The position numbers and the translations under genes are program-made. Source: Pseudolabrys sp. (lineage in GTDB: Bacteria; Pseudomonadota; Alphaproteobacteria; Rhizobiales; Xanthobacteraceae). From it: DNA of 64,000 bases. The stretch is taken from NCBI GenBank assembly GCA_019689975.1, contig JADGGK010000004.1, positions 21,801 through 85,800 on the forward strand. The letters run 5' to 3'. The notes beneath the pieces were generated by a model. That model had not been told where the DNA came from. It ran no database searches and was given only the letters and a program-made list of their open reading frames with translations. Within the stretch, counting starts at the first letter, position 1, and each line of letters opens with the position of its first letter. Below are positions 1-8,800 of the stretch, in pieces.

Positions 1-24
1 CGAAGGCGGCGACGGCGGCTACGG

Positions 25-699
25 CTACTGCAGCTTCGACTCGCTTACGGCGTTCTTCTTGGCCAGCTCGATCTCGGTGATCGCAATCAATATCTCGGCG
101 CGCGTCTTCAGGTCGGGCGCCTCCAGGAGCGCCTGTTTTTCCGCCGTACCGTAGGGCGACATCATCGACAACGCGTTGACCAAGGCCTCGTTTGGCGCCT
201 TTTGGATGCCTTCCCAATCGGCATTCAGGTTGTTCGCTTTGAGGAAGTCACGCAAGGCGGCAAGCAGCGCGTCGCGGTTGACCTCGCTTTCGCCCCTTCG
301 TGCGATGAAATCGTCGGCGAAGGGGGCATAGGTGACGCGGCATTGGCGATAGGGTGTCGTGACCGCGAGTTCCTCGACCACGCGGAAACGTGCAATGCCC
401 GTCAGCTCGATCAGGTAGCGGCCATCGCCGGTTTCCGCGAGCTGCGTGATGCGGCCGACGCAACCCACCTTGTAAAGCGCCGGCCGGTCGTGGCTGCCGC
501 CAAGGGCGAGGTCGGGCTGGATCATGCCGATCAGGCGATGGCCGGCGCGCAGGGTGTCGTCGACCATGGCAAGGTAACGCGCTTCGAAAATATTGAGCGG
601 GATTTGCCCTCGCGGCAGGAGCAGCGCGCCGGGCAAGGGAAACACCGGAATGATCTCCGGCAGATCGCTCGCGGCACGGTAGTGCACATTCATCGGCAT
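25..699 (-). CDS. LON N-terminal (substrate-binding) domain protein
   Basis: This 224-residue protein consists of a LON substrate-binding domain without the AAA+ and protease parts of Lon. Such stand-alone domains are thought to bind protein substrates, but their role is unproven. The characteristic opening is visible near residue 15 (IIPVFPLPGALLLPRG), followed by IPLNIFEARY and, further on, GCVGRITQL. I chose the ATG at 699 because it follows AGGGAG at a suitable distance and the homology begins right after it; an in-frame ATG at 792 would add 31 unconvincing residues. It lies about 155 bases downstream of the thioredoxin-TPR gene on the same strand, a pairing common in Rhizobiales, where a Trm112-family gene often follows (beyond this window). 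Confidence 0.9.
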   Translation of the reverse strand: MPMNVHYRAASDLPEIIPVFPLPGALLLPRGQIPLNIFEARYLAMVDDTLRAGHRLIGMIQPDLALGGSHDRPALYKVGCVGRITQLAETGDGRYLIELTGIARFRVVEELAVTTPYRQCRVTYAPFADDFIARRGESEVNRDALLAALRDFLKANNLNADWEGIQKAPNEALVNALSMMSPYGTAEKQALLEAPDLKTRAEILIAITEIELAKKNAVSESKLQ

Positions 700-855
700 G
701 GGCGCTAACTCCCTGTCAACCTGGGTCAAGCCCACGGAGCCGGTCGGCGCCAAAAAAATAGGCGCATGGGGCACCGGCGATGGAAATATCAATGACCGCG
801 CGTCTTCATCGTCAATCGCCGACCTTGCCGGCCGGACGGTGCCCGGAAAATCTCG

Positions 856-1758
856 TCACGAGAACAAAATCGACGACAGCTTTTTGCGGCCTTCGATGGT
901 CGAGGGATCGGTCGGACCCCAGGCGTCGAACAGCTGCAGAAGCTGCTTGCGCGCGCCGTCGTCCTTCCATTTGCGGTCGCGTTTCACGATCGCCAACAGA
1001 TGCTCGACCGCCTCCGCGCGCTTGCCTTTGGCGTTGAGCGCAGCGGCGAGGTCGAAGCGGGCCTGATGATCGAGCGGGTCAGCGGCGACCTTCTGCTGCA
1101 GCACATCAATCGGCCCGACTGATTTCGCCTGCTCGGCAAGCTCGAGCGCGGCGCGCGCGGCGCCGACCGCAGGGTCGTTACGTCCGCTTTCGGGCACCAT
1201 CGCAAGCGTCTGCCTCGCCTGTTCCAGGGCGCCGGTCTTGACATAGCAGCGAGCGAGCCCGGCGATGGCCGCGACATTACCGGAATCCTGAGACAGGACG
1301 CGGCTATAGAGGTTGGCGGCGTCGGCGACATTGCCGGCCGCAAGGGCGCCGTCGGCGGATTTCAATAGGTCGCTTTCCTCGCCGCCGATCTTCTCCTTGG
1401 TCAGGCGTTCGATAAAAGCGACGACCTGACTTTCCGGCAAGGCGCCCAGGAAGCCGTCGATCGGCTTGCCGTTGGAAAACGCAATTACCGCGGGGATGGA
1501 CTGGATCCCCATCTGGCCGGCGATCGTCGGATGTTCGTCGATGTTCATTTTCGCGAGCTTGACCTTGCCTTTGGCGGCTCGCACGGCTTTTTCCAGCACC
1601 GGGGTGAGCTGCTTGCAGGGGCCGCACCATTGGGCCCAGAAGTCGACCAGAACCGGCTGGCGACGTGATTCCTCGATCACGTCCTTCATGAAAGTCTGCG
1701 TGGTGGTGTCCTTGACCACCTCGGGTGCCGCGGTCGTTCCGCCGCCGTTCTGCAGCAT
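856..1758 (-). CDS. Thioredoxin-TPR co-chaperone (CnoX/YbbN type)
   Basis: The 300-residue protein has an N-terminal thioredoxin fold (about residues 15-120) with the active site WCGPCK, cysteines 45 and 48. The helical C-terminal half (about 130-300) looks like TPR repeats (NLYSRVLSQDSGNVAAIAGL and PLDHQARFDLAAALNAKGKR). This architecture matches the CnoX/YbbN family of cytoplasmic redox chaperones that hand clients to GroEL or DnaK. Unlike E. coli YbbN, which lost the first cysteine, this one keeps both, so it could also act as a thiol oxidoreductase. The start chosen is ATG at 1758, preceded by GAGG; a GTG at 1779 is in frame. It is probably co-transcribed with the LON-domain gene. Confidence 0.92.
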   Translation of the reverse strand: MLQNGGGTTAAPEVVKDTTTQTFMKDVIEESRRQPVLVDFWAQWCGPCKQLTPVLEKAVRAAKGKVKLAKMNIDEHPTIAGQMGIQSIPAVIAFSNGKPIDGFLGALPESQVVAFIERLTKEKIGGEESDLLKSADGALAAGNVADAANLYSRVLSQDSGNVAAIAGLARCYVKTGALEQARQTLAMVPESGRNDPAVGAARAALELAEQAKSVGPIDVLQQKVAADPLDHQARFDLAAALNAKGKRAEAVEHLLAIVKRDRKWKDDGARKQLLQLFDAWGPTDPSTIEGRKKLSSILFS

Positions 1759-1841
1759 GGGTCCTCGCTCTGCGATCACGCTTGGTTTTGCGCGGGTTCC
1801 ATCCGATTAGATGGTCAATCCGACCCAAGAATGCAATTGCG

Positions 1842-2354
1842 TCAAGGGTCGTCGGGAAGGCCGGAAACACGGACGATCCGGGGGGCGTGGCCGGTGGCTT
1901 CCAGGAACCGGACGAGATCCTCCCTGGCGATCGCCGTGGTCATGGTGTTGACCAGCGGATGGAAGTTCAAGATTCGGTGCTCCATCAGGGCGGCGTCGAC
2001 CACGACCGCGACGCGGCCGGCGCGATCGTTAATGGCCCCGAACGGGGTCACCGCGCCCGGTTCGACGCCCCATATCTCGCGCAGGAGCTCGGCGGAACCG
2101 AAGGAGAACCGGCCGCCGGCGCCGAGGCGCCGATGGAGACTCTTAAGATCGATCGCGGCATTTTCCTCGGCCACGACCAGATAAAGCGCGCACTTCTTGT
2201 CGCGCAAGAACAGGTTCTTGGTGTGCCCCCCGGGGATCCGCCCGCGCAAGGCTCGGCTCTGGGCAACCGTGAACAGCGGCGGATGGCTGACCGTCGAATG
2301 CCTGATGCCGAGCGCGTCAAGCGCGGCGAAGAGCTGTTCGGGGGTTGCTGGCAT
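1842..2354 (-). CDS. Prolyl-tRNA editing protein (YbaK/ProX family)
   Basis: The 170-residue protein belongs to the YbaK/EbsC trans-editing deacylases, which remove mischarged amino acids, mainly alanine, from tRNA-Pro in the cytoplasm. Visible features are the N-terminal substrate-binding stretch (HSTVSHPPLFTVAQS), the lysine-containing core (GGHTKNLFLRDKK), SFGSAELL, GVEPGAVTPFGAIND, and FHPLVNTMTTAI near the end. The GxxPG/PFG segment and length fit the ProX/PrdX subgroup rather than YbaK proper. I chose the ATG at 2354 (MPATPEQLF), where homology begins; the open frame continues to 2504 but the extra residues look non-coding. It is divergent from the DUF3551 gene. Confidence 0.92.
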   Translation of the reverse strand: MPATPEQLFAALDALGIRHSTVSHPPLFTVAQSRALRGRIPGGHTKNLFLRDKKCALYLVVAEENAAIDLKSLHRRLGAGGRFSFGSAELLREIWGVEPGAVTPFGAINDRAGRVAVVVDAALMEHRILNFHPLVNTMTTAIAREDLVRFLEATGHAPRIVRVSGLPDDP

Positions 2355-2403
2355 GATGTGTCCGGCCCAGGTGTTATTATCATCGTAGACCCGGAGGCCG
2401 AAG

Positions 2404-2670
2404 ATGAGATGTCCTATCCTTGCCGCCGGCCTGGCGGCGGCCGTCCTCCTTTCCCACGCCCCCGCGCAGGCGGCCGGACACGCGCCCTGGTGCGCGGTGA
2501 TCAACTTGGGGCGTGGCAGTTCCTACTGGGACTGCCAATACGCTTCGATCGAGCAATGCCGCCCCCAGGTGATTGCCGGCAACCGCGGTTTTTGCAACCC
2601 CAACCCGGAATTCGCGGCATTGTCGCCGCCGCCGCGCAAATGGCATCGCCGCCATGTCCGTCGCCATTGA
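2404..2670 (+). CDS. DUF3551 domain-containing secreted small protein
   Basis: An 88-residue protein with a signal peptide (MRCPILAAGLAAAVLLSHAP, likely cleaved after AQA) and the DUF3551 pattern: WCAVINLGRG, WDCQYASIEQCRP, then GNRGFCNPNP. The mature part is short, with four cysteines that could form two disulfides in the periplasm. DUF3551 proteins occur as large paralogous families in Bradyrhizobium and relatives, and their function is unknown. The C-terminus is basic (KWHRRHVRRH). It stands alone between the prolyl-tRNA editing gene (divergent) and tRNA-Gly. Confidence 0.85.
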   Translation: MRCPILAAGLAAAVLLSHAPAQAAGHAPWCAVINLGRGSSYWDCQYASIEQCRPQVIAGNRGFCNPNPEFAALSPPPRKWHRRHVRRH

Positions 2671-2689
2671 GGTAGCCTGCCGCCGCGAG

Positions 2690-2719
2690 TTGCCAAAGGG
2701 GCGATCTTGCGGCTATAGG
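2690..2719 (+). promoter_or_regulatory. Putative sigma-70-type promoter of tRNA-Gly
   Basis: TTGCCA (2690-2695) and TATAGG (2714-2719) are separated by 18 bases, about 78 bases upstream of tRNA-Gly. The hexamers agree only partly with consensus. The same -35 hexamer occurs at the tRNA-Thr gene. Assigned by eye. Confidence 0.35.
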
Positions 2720-2759
2720 AGCGGTCGCGCGGGCGGGCCGGGAGCAAAACGGCCTTGCG

Positions 2760-2789
2760 CCCGGGGGATTTAGTCCCGGGGGACTTAAT
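2760..2789. repeat. 15-bp tandem duplication upstream of tRNA-Gly
   Basis: Two adjacent 15-base units, CCCGGGGGATTTAGT (2760-2774) and CCCGGGGGACTTAAT (2775-2789), differ at three positions. They lie 8 bases before the tRNA, inside its expected 5' leader. Function unknown. Confidence 0.6.
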
Positions 2790-2796
2790 TGGGAAT

Positions 2797-2871
<75 letters not shown>

Positions 2872-3073
2872 AACTCATCTTCGTTCGGTCCGACGATATC
2901 GGGGGATCGGGTTGCACCGCGGCCGTCGCGGACGAGCTCGTGCCGATCGCATAATCGATTTATCGATGGTTTGCGACGTTCTCGGTTGATGATCATAGAA
3001 CCGAGATGGTCCGACGCGACGCCAAGGGTGACCGTGCGCGCCTGTTCCGGCCGGGGCAGGCCCGATCATAGAA

Positions 3074-4822
3074 CTAATATCCCGCAGCCAAGCTGCCGCG
3101 CGTGCGGCGGTCGGCCACGCCGAGATAGCCGTCGGGGGTGACCAGGATCGAGTTCGCCGCGGTATGCGGTTCGGTCGCCACGATCACGTGGCCGCGCGCC
3201 CTGAGCGCATCGAGCAAGGCAGGAGCAAAGCCCGGCTCGACATAGACCGCGTCCGGCTCCCATTGCTGATGCAGCCGCGGTGCGGTCACCGCGCGCCCCA
3301 GCGGCATGCGGAAATCGATCACATTCACGATTACCTGCAATACCGCGCTGATGATGCGGCTGCCACCGGGCGAGCCGGTGATCAGGAATGGCGTGCCGTT
3401 CTTCAGCACGATCGTCGGCGTCATCGAAGATAGCGGCCGTTTGTCGGGAGCGGGCAGGTTTTTGTCGAAACCGACGAGACCATAGGCGTTGGCGGCGCCC
3501 GGCTTGGCCGTGAAGTCGTCGAGCTCGTTGTTGAGCAGCACGCCGGTGCCCGGAGCCACCAGACCCAATCCATAGGAGAAGTTCAGCGTATAGGTGTTCG
3601 ATACCGCATTGCCGTCTCGGTCGATGACCGAAAAATGCGTCGTGTTGCGGCCTTCGCCGGTTTGCCTGCGGCCCGGAAGGATGGCGATTGACGGCGTTGC
3701 ATGGGCACCGATTTGCGCGCGCAGCCGTGCCGCATGTTCCTTCGCTGCGAGATCGGCGACGGGAACGGGGACTTTGTCGGGATCGCCGAGAAAAAACGCA
3801 CGGTCGGCATAGGCGCGCCGCATCGCTTCGATGATGCGGTGAAAGGCGTCCGCGGAGGGGCCGAGCTTCGCGAGGTCGTAGCCTTCCAGGATGTTGAGCA
3901 TCTCGATCAGACAAAGACCGCCGGAGGACGGCGGCGGCATCGATATGACGTCATAGCCGCGATAAGTGCCGCGCAGCGGCGCGCGCTCGATCGCTCGATA
4001 ATTGGCGAGATCGTCCGCGGTCATGATGCCGCCCGCTTCGCGCGCGGCCGCCGCAATACGCTCGGCGATCGGCCCGGCATAAAACGCCGCGGGGCCGCGT
4101 TCGGCCACGGCACGAAGCGTATCGGCGAGATCGTTTTGGATCAGGCGATCGCCTTCGCGCAATGGATCGTCGCCGACGAAAAAAATCGCTTTCGTTGACG
4201 GCCAGCGTGCAAGCCGCCCCTTTTCCGCCGGTAGAGAATCGGCAAGATCGTCTTCGACAGCGAAACCGTCCTTTGCCAGCGCGATGGCCGGCGCGAGCAG
4301 GTCGGCAAGCGTGAACCGGCCGGAACCATATTTGGCAAGCGCGAGGGCAAGACCTGCGACGGTGCCGGGCACGCCGACGCTGAGCCCCGAGTCGCGCAGC
4401 TTTGTCTGATCGGGATTGCCTCGTGCGTCGAGAAACATGGAAGCGGTCGCCGCCGCCGGCGCGGTTTCCCGGTAATCGATCGCGGCATCGCGGCCCGAGG
4501 CGAGATGAATGAGCATGAAACCGCCGCCGCCGAGATTGCCCGCACGCGGGTAGGTCACCGCGAGCGCGAATCCGACCGCGACGGCAGCATCCACTGCATT
4601 GCCGCCGCGGTCGAGAATCGTGACGCCGATGCGGGCGGCGCGGCTTTCCTGCGCCACCACCATGCCGTTGCGGCCGAGGAAGCTCTGCGCCGGCGGAATC
4701 GCCGTAACGGATCTCGGCGCGATCTGAGCAAGGGAAGCGGAACCGGAGAGCGTCAGCAGACACAGCGAGGCCAAACGCAACAGGGAGCGGCGGCTCACGA
4801 AGGCTTGCACGGATTGTCGCAT
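3074..4822 (-). CDS. ggt: Gamma-glutamyltransferase
   Basis: This 582-residue N-terminal-nucleophile hydrolase cleaves gamma-glutamyl bonds of glutathione and related compounds in the periplasm. The self-cleavage and catalytic site reads GRNTTHFSV, with the nucleophile at about Thr394, so the large subunit would be residues 30-393 and the small one 394-582. Other family motifs are AVAVGFALAVTYPRAGNLGG, PPPSSGGLCLIEMLN, SSMTPTIV and GSPGGSRII. The signal region contains SRRSLLRLAS, resembling a twin-arginine motif, followed by a hydrophobic core ending SLAQ. I chose the ATG at 4822, giving the signal peptide directly; the open frame continues to 5095 without family similarity. It is a single-gene unit. 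Confidence 0.95.
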   Translation of the reverse strand: MRQSVQAFVSRRSLLRLASLCLLTLSGSASLAQIAPRSVTAIPPAQSFLGRNGMVVAQESRAARIGVTILDRGGNAVDAAVAVGFALAVTYPRAGNLGGGGFMLIHLASGRDAAIDYRETAPAAATASMFLDARGNPDQTKLRDSGLSVGVPGTVAGLALALAKYGSGRFTLADLLAPAIALAKDGFAVEDDLADSLPAEKGRLARWPSTKAIFFVGDDPLREGDRLIQNDLADTLRAVAERGPAAFYAGPIAERIAAAAREAGGIMTADDLANYRAIERAPLRGTYRGYDVISMPPPSSGGLCLIEMLNILEGYDLAKLGPSADAFHRIIEAMRRAYADRAFFLGDPDKVPVPVADLAAKEHAARLRAQIGAHATPSIAILPGRRQTGEGRNTTHFSVIDRDGNAVSNTYTLNFSYGLGLVAPGTGVLLNNELDDFTAKPGAANAYGLVGFDKNLPAPDKRPLSSMTPTIVLKNGTPFLITGSPGGSRIISAVLQVIVNVIDFRMPLGRAVTAPRLHQQWEPDAVYVEPGFAPALLDALRARGHVIVATEPHTAANSILVTPDGYLGVADRRTRGSLAAGY

Positions 4823-4967
4823 CTTGCCGTCCGTGTTGATCGCCTCGGCATTGACGGTCTTTTCGCGCCGCGGATGCGGGCACCCCGAAATGCGCCCCGG
4901 AGGGATTGGCCGCACCAGCCGTACGACGCTTCCGCACCGACCATAACACGCCCTGCCGCGCAGGCGG

Positions 4968-5651
4968 TCATCGGGCTTGGCGATGATAGGGCATATTCGG
5001 CCGCATGTCGGTGGCGCTGGCGATTCGGTTCGACATGTTGAAGAACCCGACGACGGCTGCGATGTCCCATATGTCGCGGTCGGAAAAGCCGGCACGGCGC
5101 AGCCGCTCGCGGTCCTCCTCTTCCATTGCCCAAGGCTCGGCGGTGAGCTTCACCGCGAAGTCGAGCATCGCCCGGTGCCGTTCCGCGAGCCGCGCGGCAC
5201 GATAGTTCATGACCATCTGTTCGCCGAGCACGGGGTTGCCCGAATAATGCCTGACCGCTGCACCATGCGCGACCAGGCAGTAATAACAACGATTCTGCGA
5301 GGAAACGGCCACGGCGATCATTTCGCGTTCGAGTTTCGACAGGCCGCTTTCGCCGAGCATGAGGTCGTTGTACATCGCCACAAAGGCCTCGAGCTTCGCA
5401 TTGTCGAAGGCGTAAGCGAGCAGAACGTTGGGGACGAAGCCGAGCTTGTCCTGGCATTTGTCGAAGTAGGCGCGCATCGCCGGCGAGAGTTGCGCGAAAG
5501 GAAGGTCGAGCGCGGTGACCGGCGTGTCGTCGGCGGACGTCGCCGGCGCGCGGCCGGCGCGCGGGGTCGCGGGCCGCGCCGGCGGAGCCTTCCCCCGCTT
5601 GGCATGTCCGGATTTTCTGGCTGCCTTCGGAGCCTTGTCGAGCTTTCCCAT
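4968..5651 (-). CDS. AhpD-like peroxidase-related enzyme with basic N-terminal tail
   Basis: A 227-residue carboxymuconolactone-decarboxylase/AhpD-fold protein of the 'uncharacterised peroxidase-related enzyme' group. The redox motif is visible as QNRCYYCLVAHG (CxxC plus a downstream His), followed by AERHRAMLDFAVKLTAEPWA and the C-terminal FNMSNRIASATDMRPN typical of the group. Residues 1-45 form a tail rich in Lys, Ala, Arg and Pro that resembles H1-type nucleoid proteins and precedes the conserved domain (LDLPFAQLSPAMRAYFD). The start is uncertain: ATGs at 5651, 5660 and 5675 are in frame. The frame remains open to 7550, but that is antisense to glutamate dehydrogenase and is not coding. 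Substrate unknown. Confidence 0.88.
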   Translation of the reverse strand: MGKLDKAPKAARKSGHAKRGKAPPARPATPRAGRAPATSADDTPVTALDLPFAQLSPAMRAYFDKCQDKLGFVPNVLLAYAFDNAKLEAFVAMYNDLMLGESGLSKLEREMIAVAVSSQNRCYYCLVAHGAAVRHYSGNPVLGEQMVMNYRAARLAERHRAMLDFAVKLTAEPWAMEEEDRERLRRAGFSDRDIWDIAAVVGFFNMSNRIASATDMRPNMPYHRQAR

Positions 5652-5897
5652 GTCCCTCATCCTGTTGTCGCCCATCGTCCCTGCCGTGCAGACTACAAGT
5701 TCGATTGGCCCGCTGATACGGGCTGCCGCGGCGGTTTCATTTTCCGCATGAGTTGCGTTATACCATTCATGGCGCGGCGGCGTCGCTCGCAGACGAGTGT
5801 TCAAACGGTGGCGTGCTGATTTCGCGGCGATCGCGTCCATGGCGCGGGATTGCCGCCGTCGCGCGTCGCAAGGTTGCCGCTGCGAAGACGAGGTGTC

Positions 5898-8800
5898 ATG
5901 GCCGCCGAACTGCCGCGCAGCGAGAGTCAGGACGCCGCCGCCGCAGTGCCACAAGCTACCGGCTCCAAGCCGAGTCGCTGCGAGGCCCCGGCGCAATTCG
6001 CCGAACTGCTGTTCGGCCGCGTCGTGCCCGAAGACCTGCGGCGCTATGGGGCGCCCGATCTCGCCATGCTTGCGCGCCGCGCGTGGGATTTTGTCGAACA
6101 ACGAACGCCGGGCGCACCCAAAATTCGCTGCGAGACCGTGACGCTCGAGGCCTCGGGCGCGCGGCGGGCGGTCACGGTGGTCGAGATCGTCAACGACGAT
6201 ATGCCGTTCCTTGTTGATTCGGTGATGGGCGAGCTCGCCGCCCGCAAGCTCGAGGTTTGGCTCGTGGCGCATCCGGTCTTTGGGGTGCGTCGCCACGCCG
6301 AAAGGCTTGTTGCGCTCGACGAGACGGAGGCGGCGGCGCGCGAGAGCTTCATTCACATCCACCTTGCGCCGGTCGGCCCGGATGCGTGCGCGGATCTCGC
6401 CCGCGCGCTTGCCGCCGTGCTGGGTGAAGTGCGGCTTGCGGTCGGCGATTGGCGGCCGATGCTCGACCGGATCGAGGGGATCGTCGAGGAGTTGACGTCG
6501 AACCCCCCGCCGCTGCCCGTGGAAGAGGTCGCCGAGGCGATCGCCTTCCTGCAGTGGCTGCTGGCCGACAATTTCACTTTCCTCGGCTGTCGCGACTACC
6601 GCTTCGACGGCGAGAAACTCGAGCCGGACTTCGACAGCGCGTTGGGCATCATGCGCAGCAGGGAGCTGCGCGTGCTCAGGCGCGGCAACGAGCTTTTGGA
6701 GTATACGCCGGAAATCTTGGCGTTCCTGACGGAGCCACGCCTGCTGATCGTCGCCAAGGCCAATGTTCACGCCCGCGTGCACCGTCGCGTCTACATGGAT
6801 TACATCGGCGTCAAGCGGTTCGATGCGACGGGTCGTCTCGTCGGCGAGCATCGCATCGTCGGCCTGTTCACCTCGACCGCATATACGCGCACGGCCCACG
6901 GCATACCTTATCTGCGACGCAAGATCGCATGGGTCGAACAACGCGCGGGGTTCGATCCGCACGGCCATTCCGGCAAGGCGCTGGCCAGCGTGCTGGAACA
7001 TTTCCCGCGCGATGAATTGTTCCAGATCGACGAGCACACGCTTTATCGCTTCGCGCTCGCGATCCTGCAGCTCGGAGAGCGTCCTCGCGTGCGGGTGCTG
7101 GCGCGCGCCGATCGTTTTGACCGTTTTGTGTCGGTGATGGTTTTCGTTCCGCGCGACCGCTACGACAGCAACGTGCGCATCAAGATCGGCGACTATCTCG
7201 CCCGCGTGTATAACGGGCGGGTCTCCGCCTTCTATCCCTATTTTCCCGAAGAAGGCCCGTTGGTACGGGTCCATTTCATCATCGGTCGCTCCGGCGCCGC
7301 GGTGGCGCCCGTGGACCTCGAAACGCTCGAACGGGAGGTCGAGCGCCTCGTCCGTACCTGGACCGATGGTCTTGCCGAAGCGTTGAACGCGACCTACCCG
7401 CCGGACCGGGCGCGTATGCTTCTCGATCGCTATCGCACCGCGTTTTCCGAGGGGTTCCACGAGGCCTATGCGCCGCAGGTAGCTGCCGGCGACATCCGCA
7501 CGATTGAAGGCTTGAGCGCGGAGCGCCCGTTGGGCGTCGATTTCCATCACCGGCGAATGGGCGATCTACGCATGGTCGGCCTCAAGGTGTGGAGCCATGC
7601 GCGCCCGCTGCCGCTGTCCGAGCGGGTCCCGGTACTGGAGAACATGGGCTTCAGAGTCGTCGACGAGCGTACCTTCCATGTTGCCGTCGACGATCCCGGC
7701 GTTTGGCTGCACGACATGCTGCTCGAGCGCCGGGACGGCGATGCCATCGACCTTGCTCCGCTCAAGTCCCGGCTTGAGACGGCTTTCCTGATGGTGATGC
7801 GGGGGATTGCCGAGAACGACGGCTACAACGCGCTGACCCTTGCCGCCGGCCTGGGATGGCGGGACGTCGCGCTCGTGCGCGCTCTTTCCCGTTTCCTGCG
7901 GCAGATCCGCGTGCCCTATTCGCAGGATTATATGTGGACGACGCTGGTCAAGCATTCCGCAATCACCGCCGATATCGTCGCCTTGTTCCACGCGCGTTTC
8001 GACCCGCGCGACGAGGGTGACCGCACGCAAAAACAGGACGCCGTTGCCGCGCGGATCGAAAGCGCGCTGGAGCAGGTTGAAAGCCTCGACGAGGATCGCA
8101 TCCTTCGCCGTTTCGTGAATGCGGTGCGTTCGGCGGTCCGCACCAATTTCTTCCAGACCGAAGACGACGGCACGCCCAAGGCGCAGATCGCAATCAAGTT
8201 CGAAAGCCGCAAGCTGACCGATCTGCCGTTGCCGCGTCCGCTTTACGAGATTTTTGTCTATTCGCCGCGCCTTGAGGGCGCGCACATGCGGTTCGGCAAA
8301 GTGGCGCGCGGCGGCATCCGCTGGTCGGATCGCCCGCAGGACTTCCGCACCGAAATCCTCGGTCTCGTGAAGGCGCAACAGGTCAAGAACGCGGTCATCG
8401 TGCCGGTCGGCGCCAAAGGTGGGTTCGTGCCCAAGCTGATGCCGAAGGGTGCCGCGCGCGAGGTCGTTCAGGCCGAGGGCGTCGCGGTTTATCGTCTGTT
8501 CATCGCGGCGCTGCTCGACCTTACCGACAACATTGCCCCGGACGGAACAATCGTGCCGCCCGCCAATGTCGTGCGGCATGACGGGGATGACCCCTATCTC
8601 GTCGTGGCCGCCGACAAGGGCACCGCGACGTTTTCCGATATCGCCAACGCGATCGCCCTCGAGCGCGACTATTGGCTGGGCGACGCTTTCGCCTCCGGGG
8701 GTTCTGCGGGCTACGACCATAAGGCCATGGGCATAACCGCACGGGGCGCGTGGGAATCGGTCAAACGACATTTCCGCGAAATGGACATCAACATCCATGC

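Noticed and set aside
4968..7550. An 860-codon leftward open frame extending antisense through glutamate dehydrogenase
   Set aside because: Only the last 227 codons show protein family features; the rest mirrors the codon pattern of gdh on the other strand, a normal by-product of high GC content.
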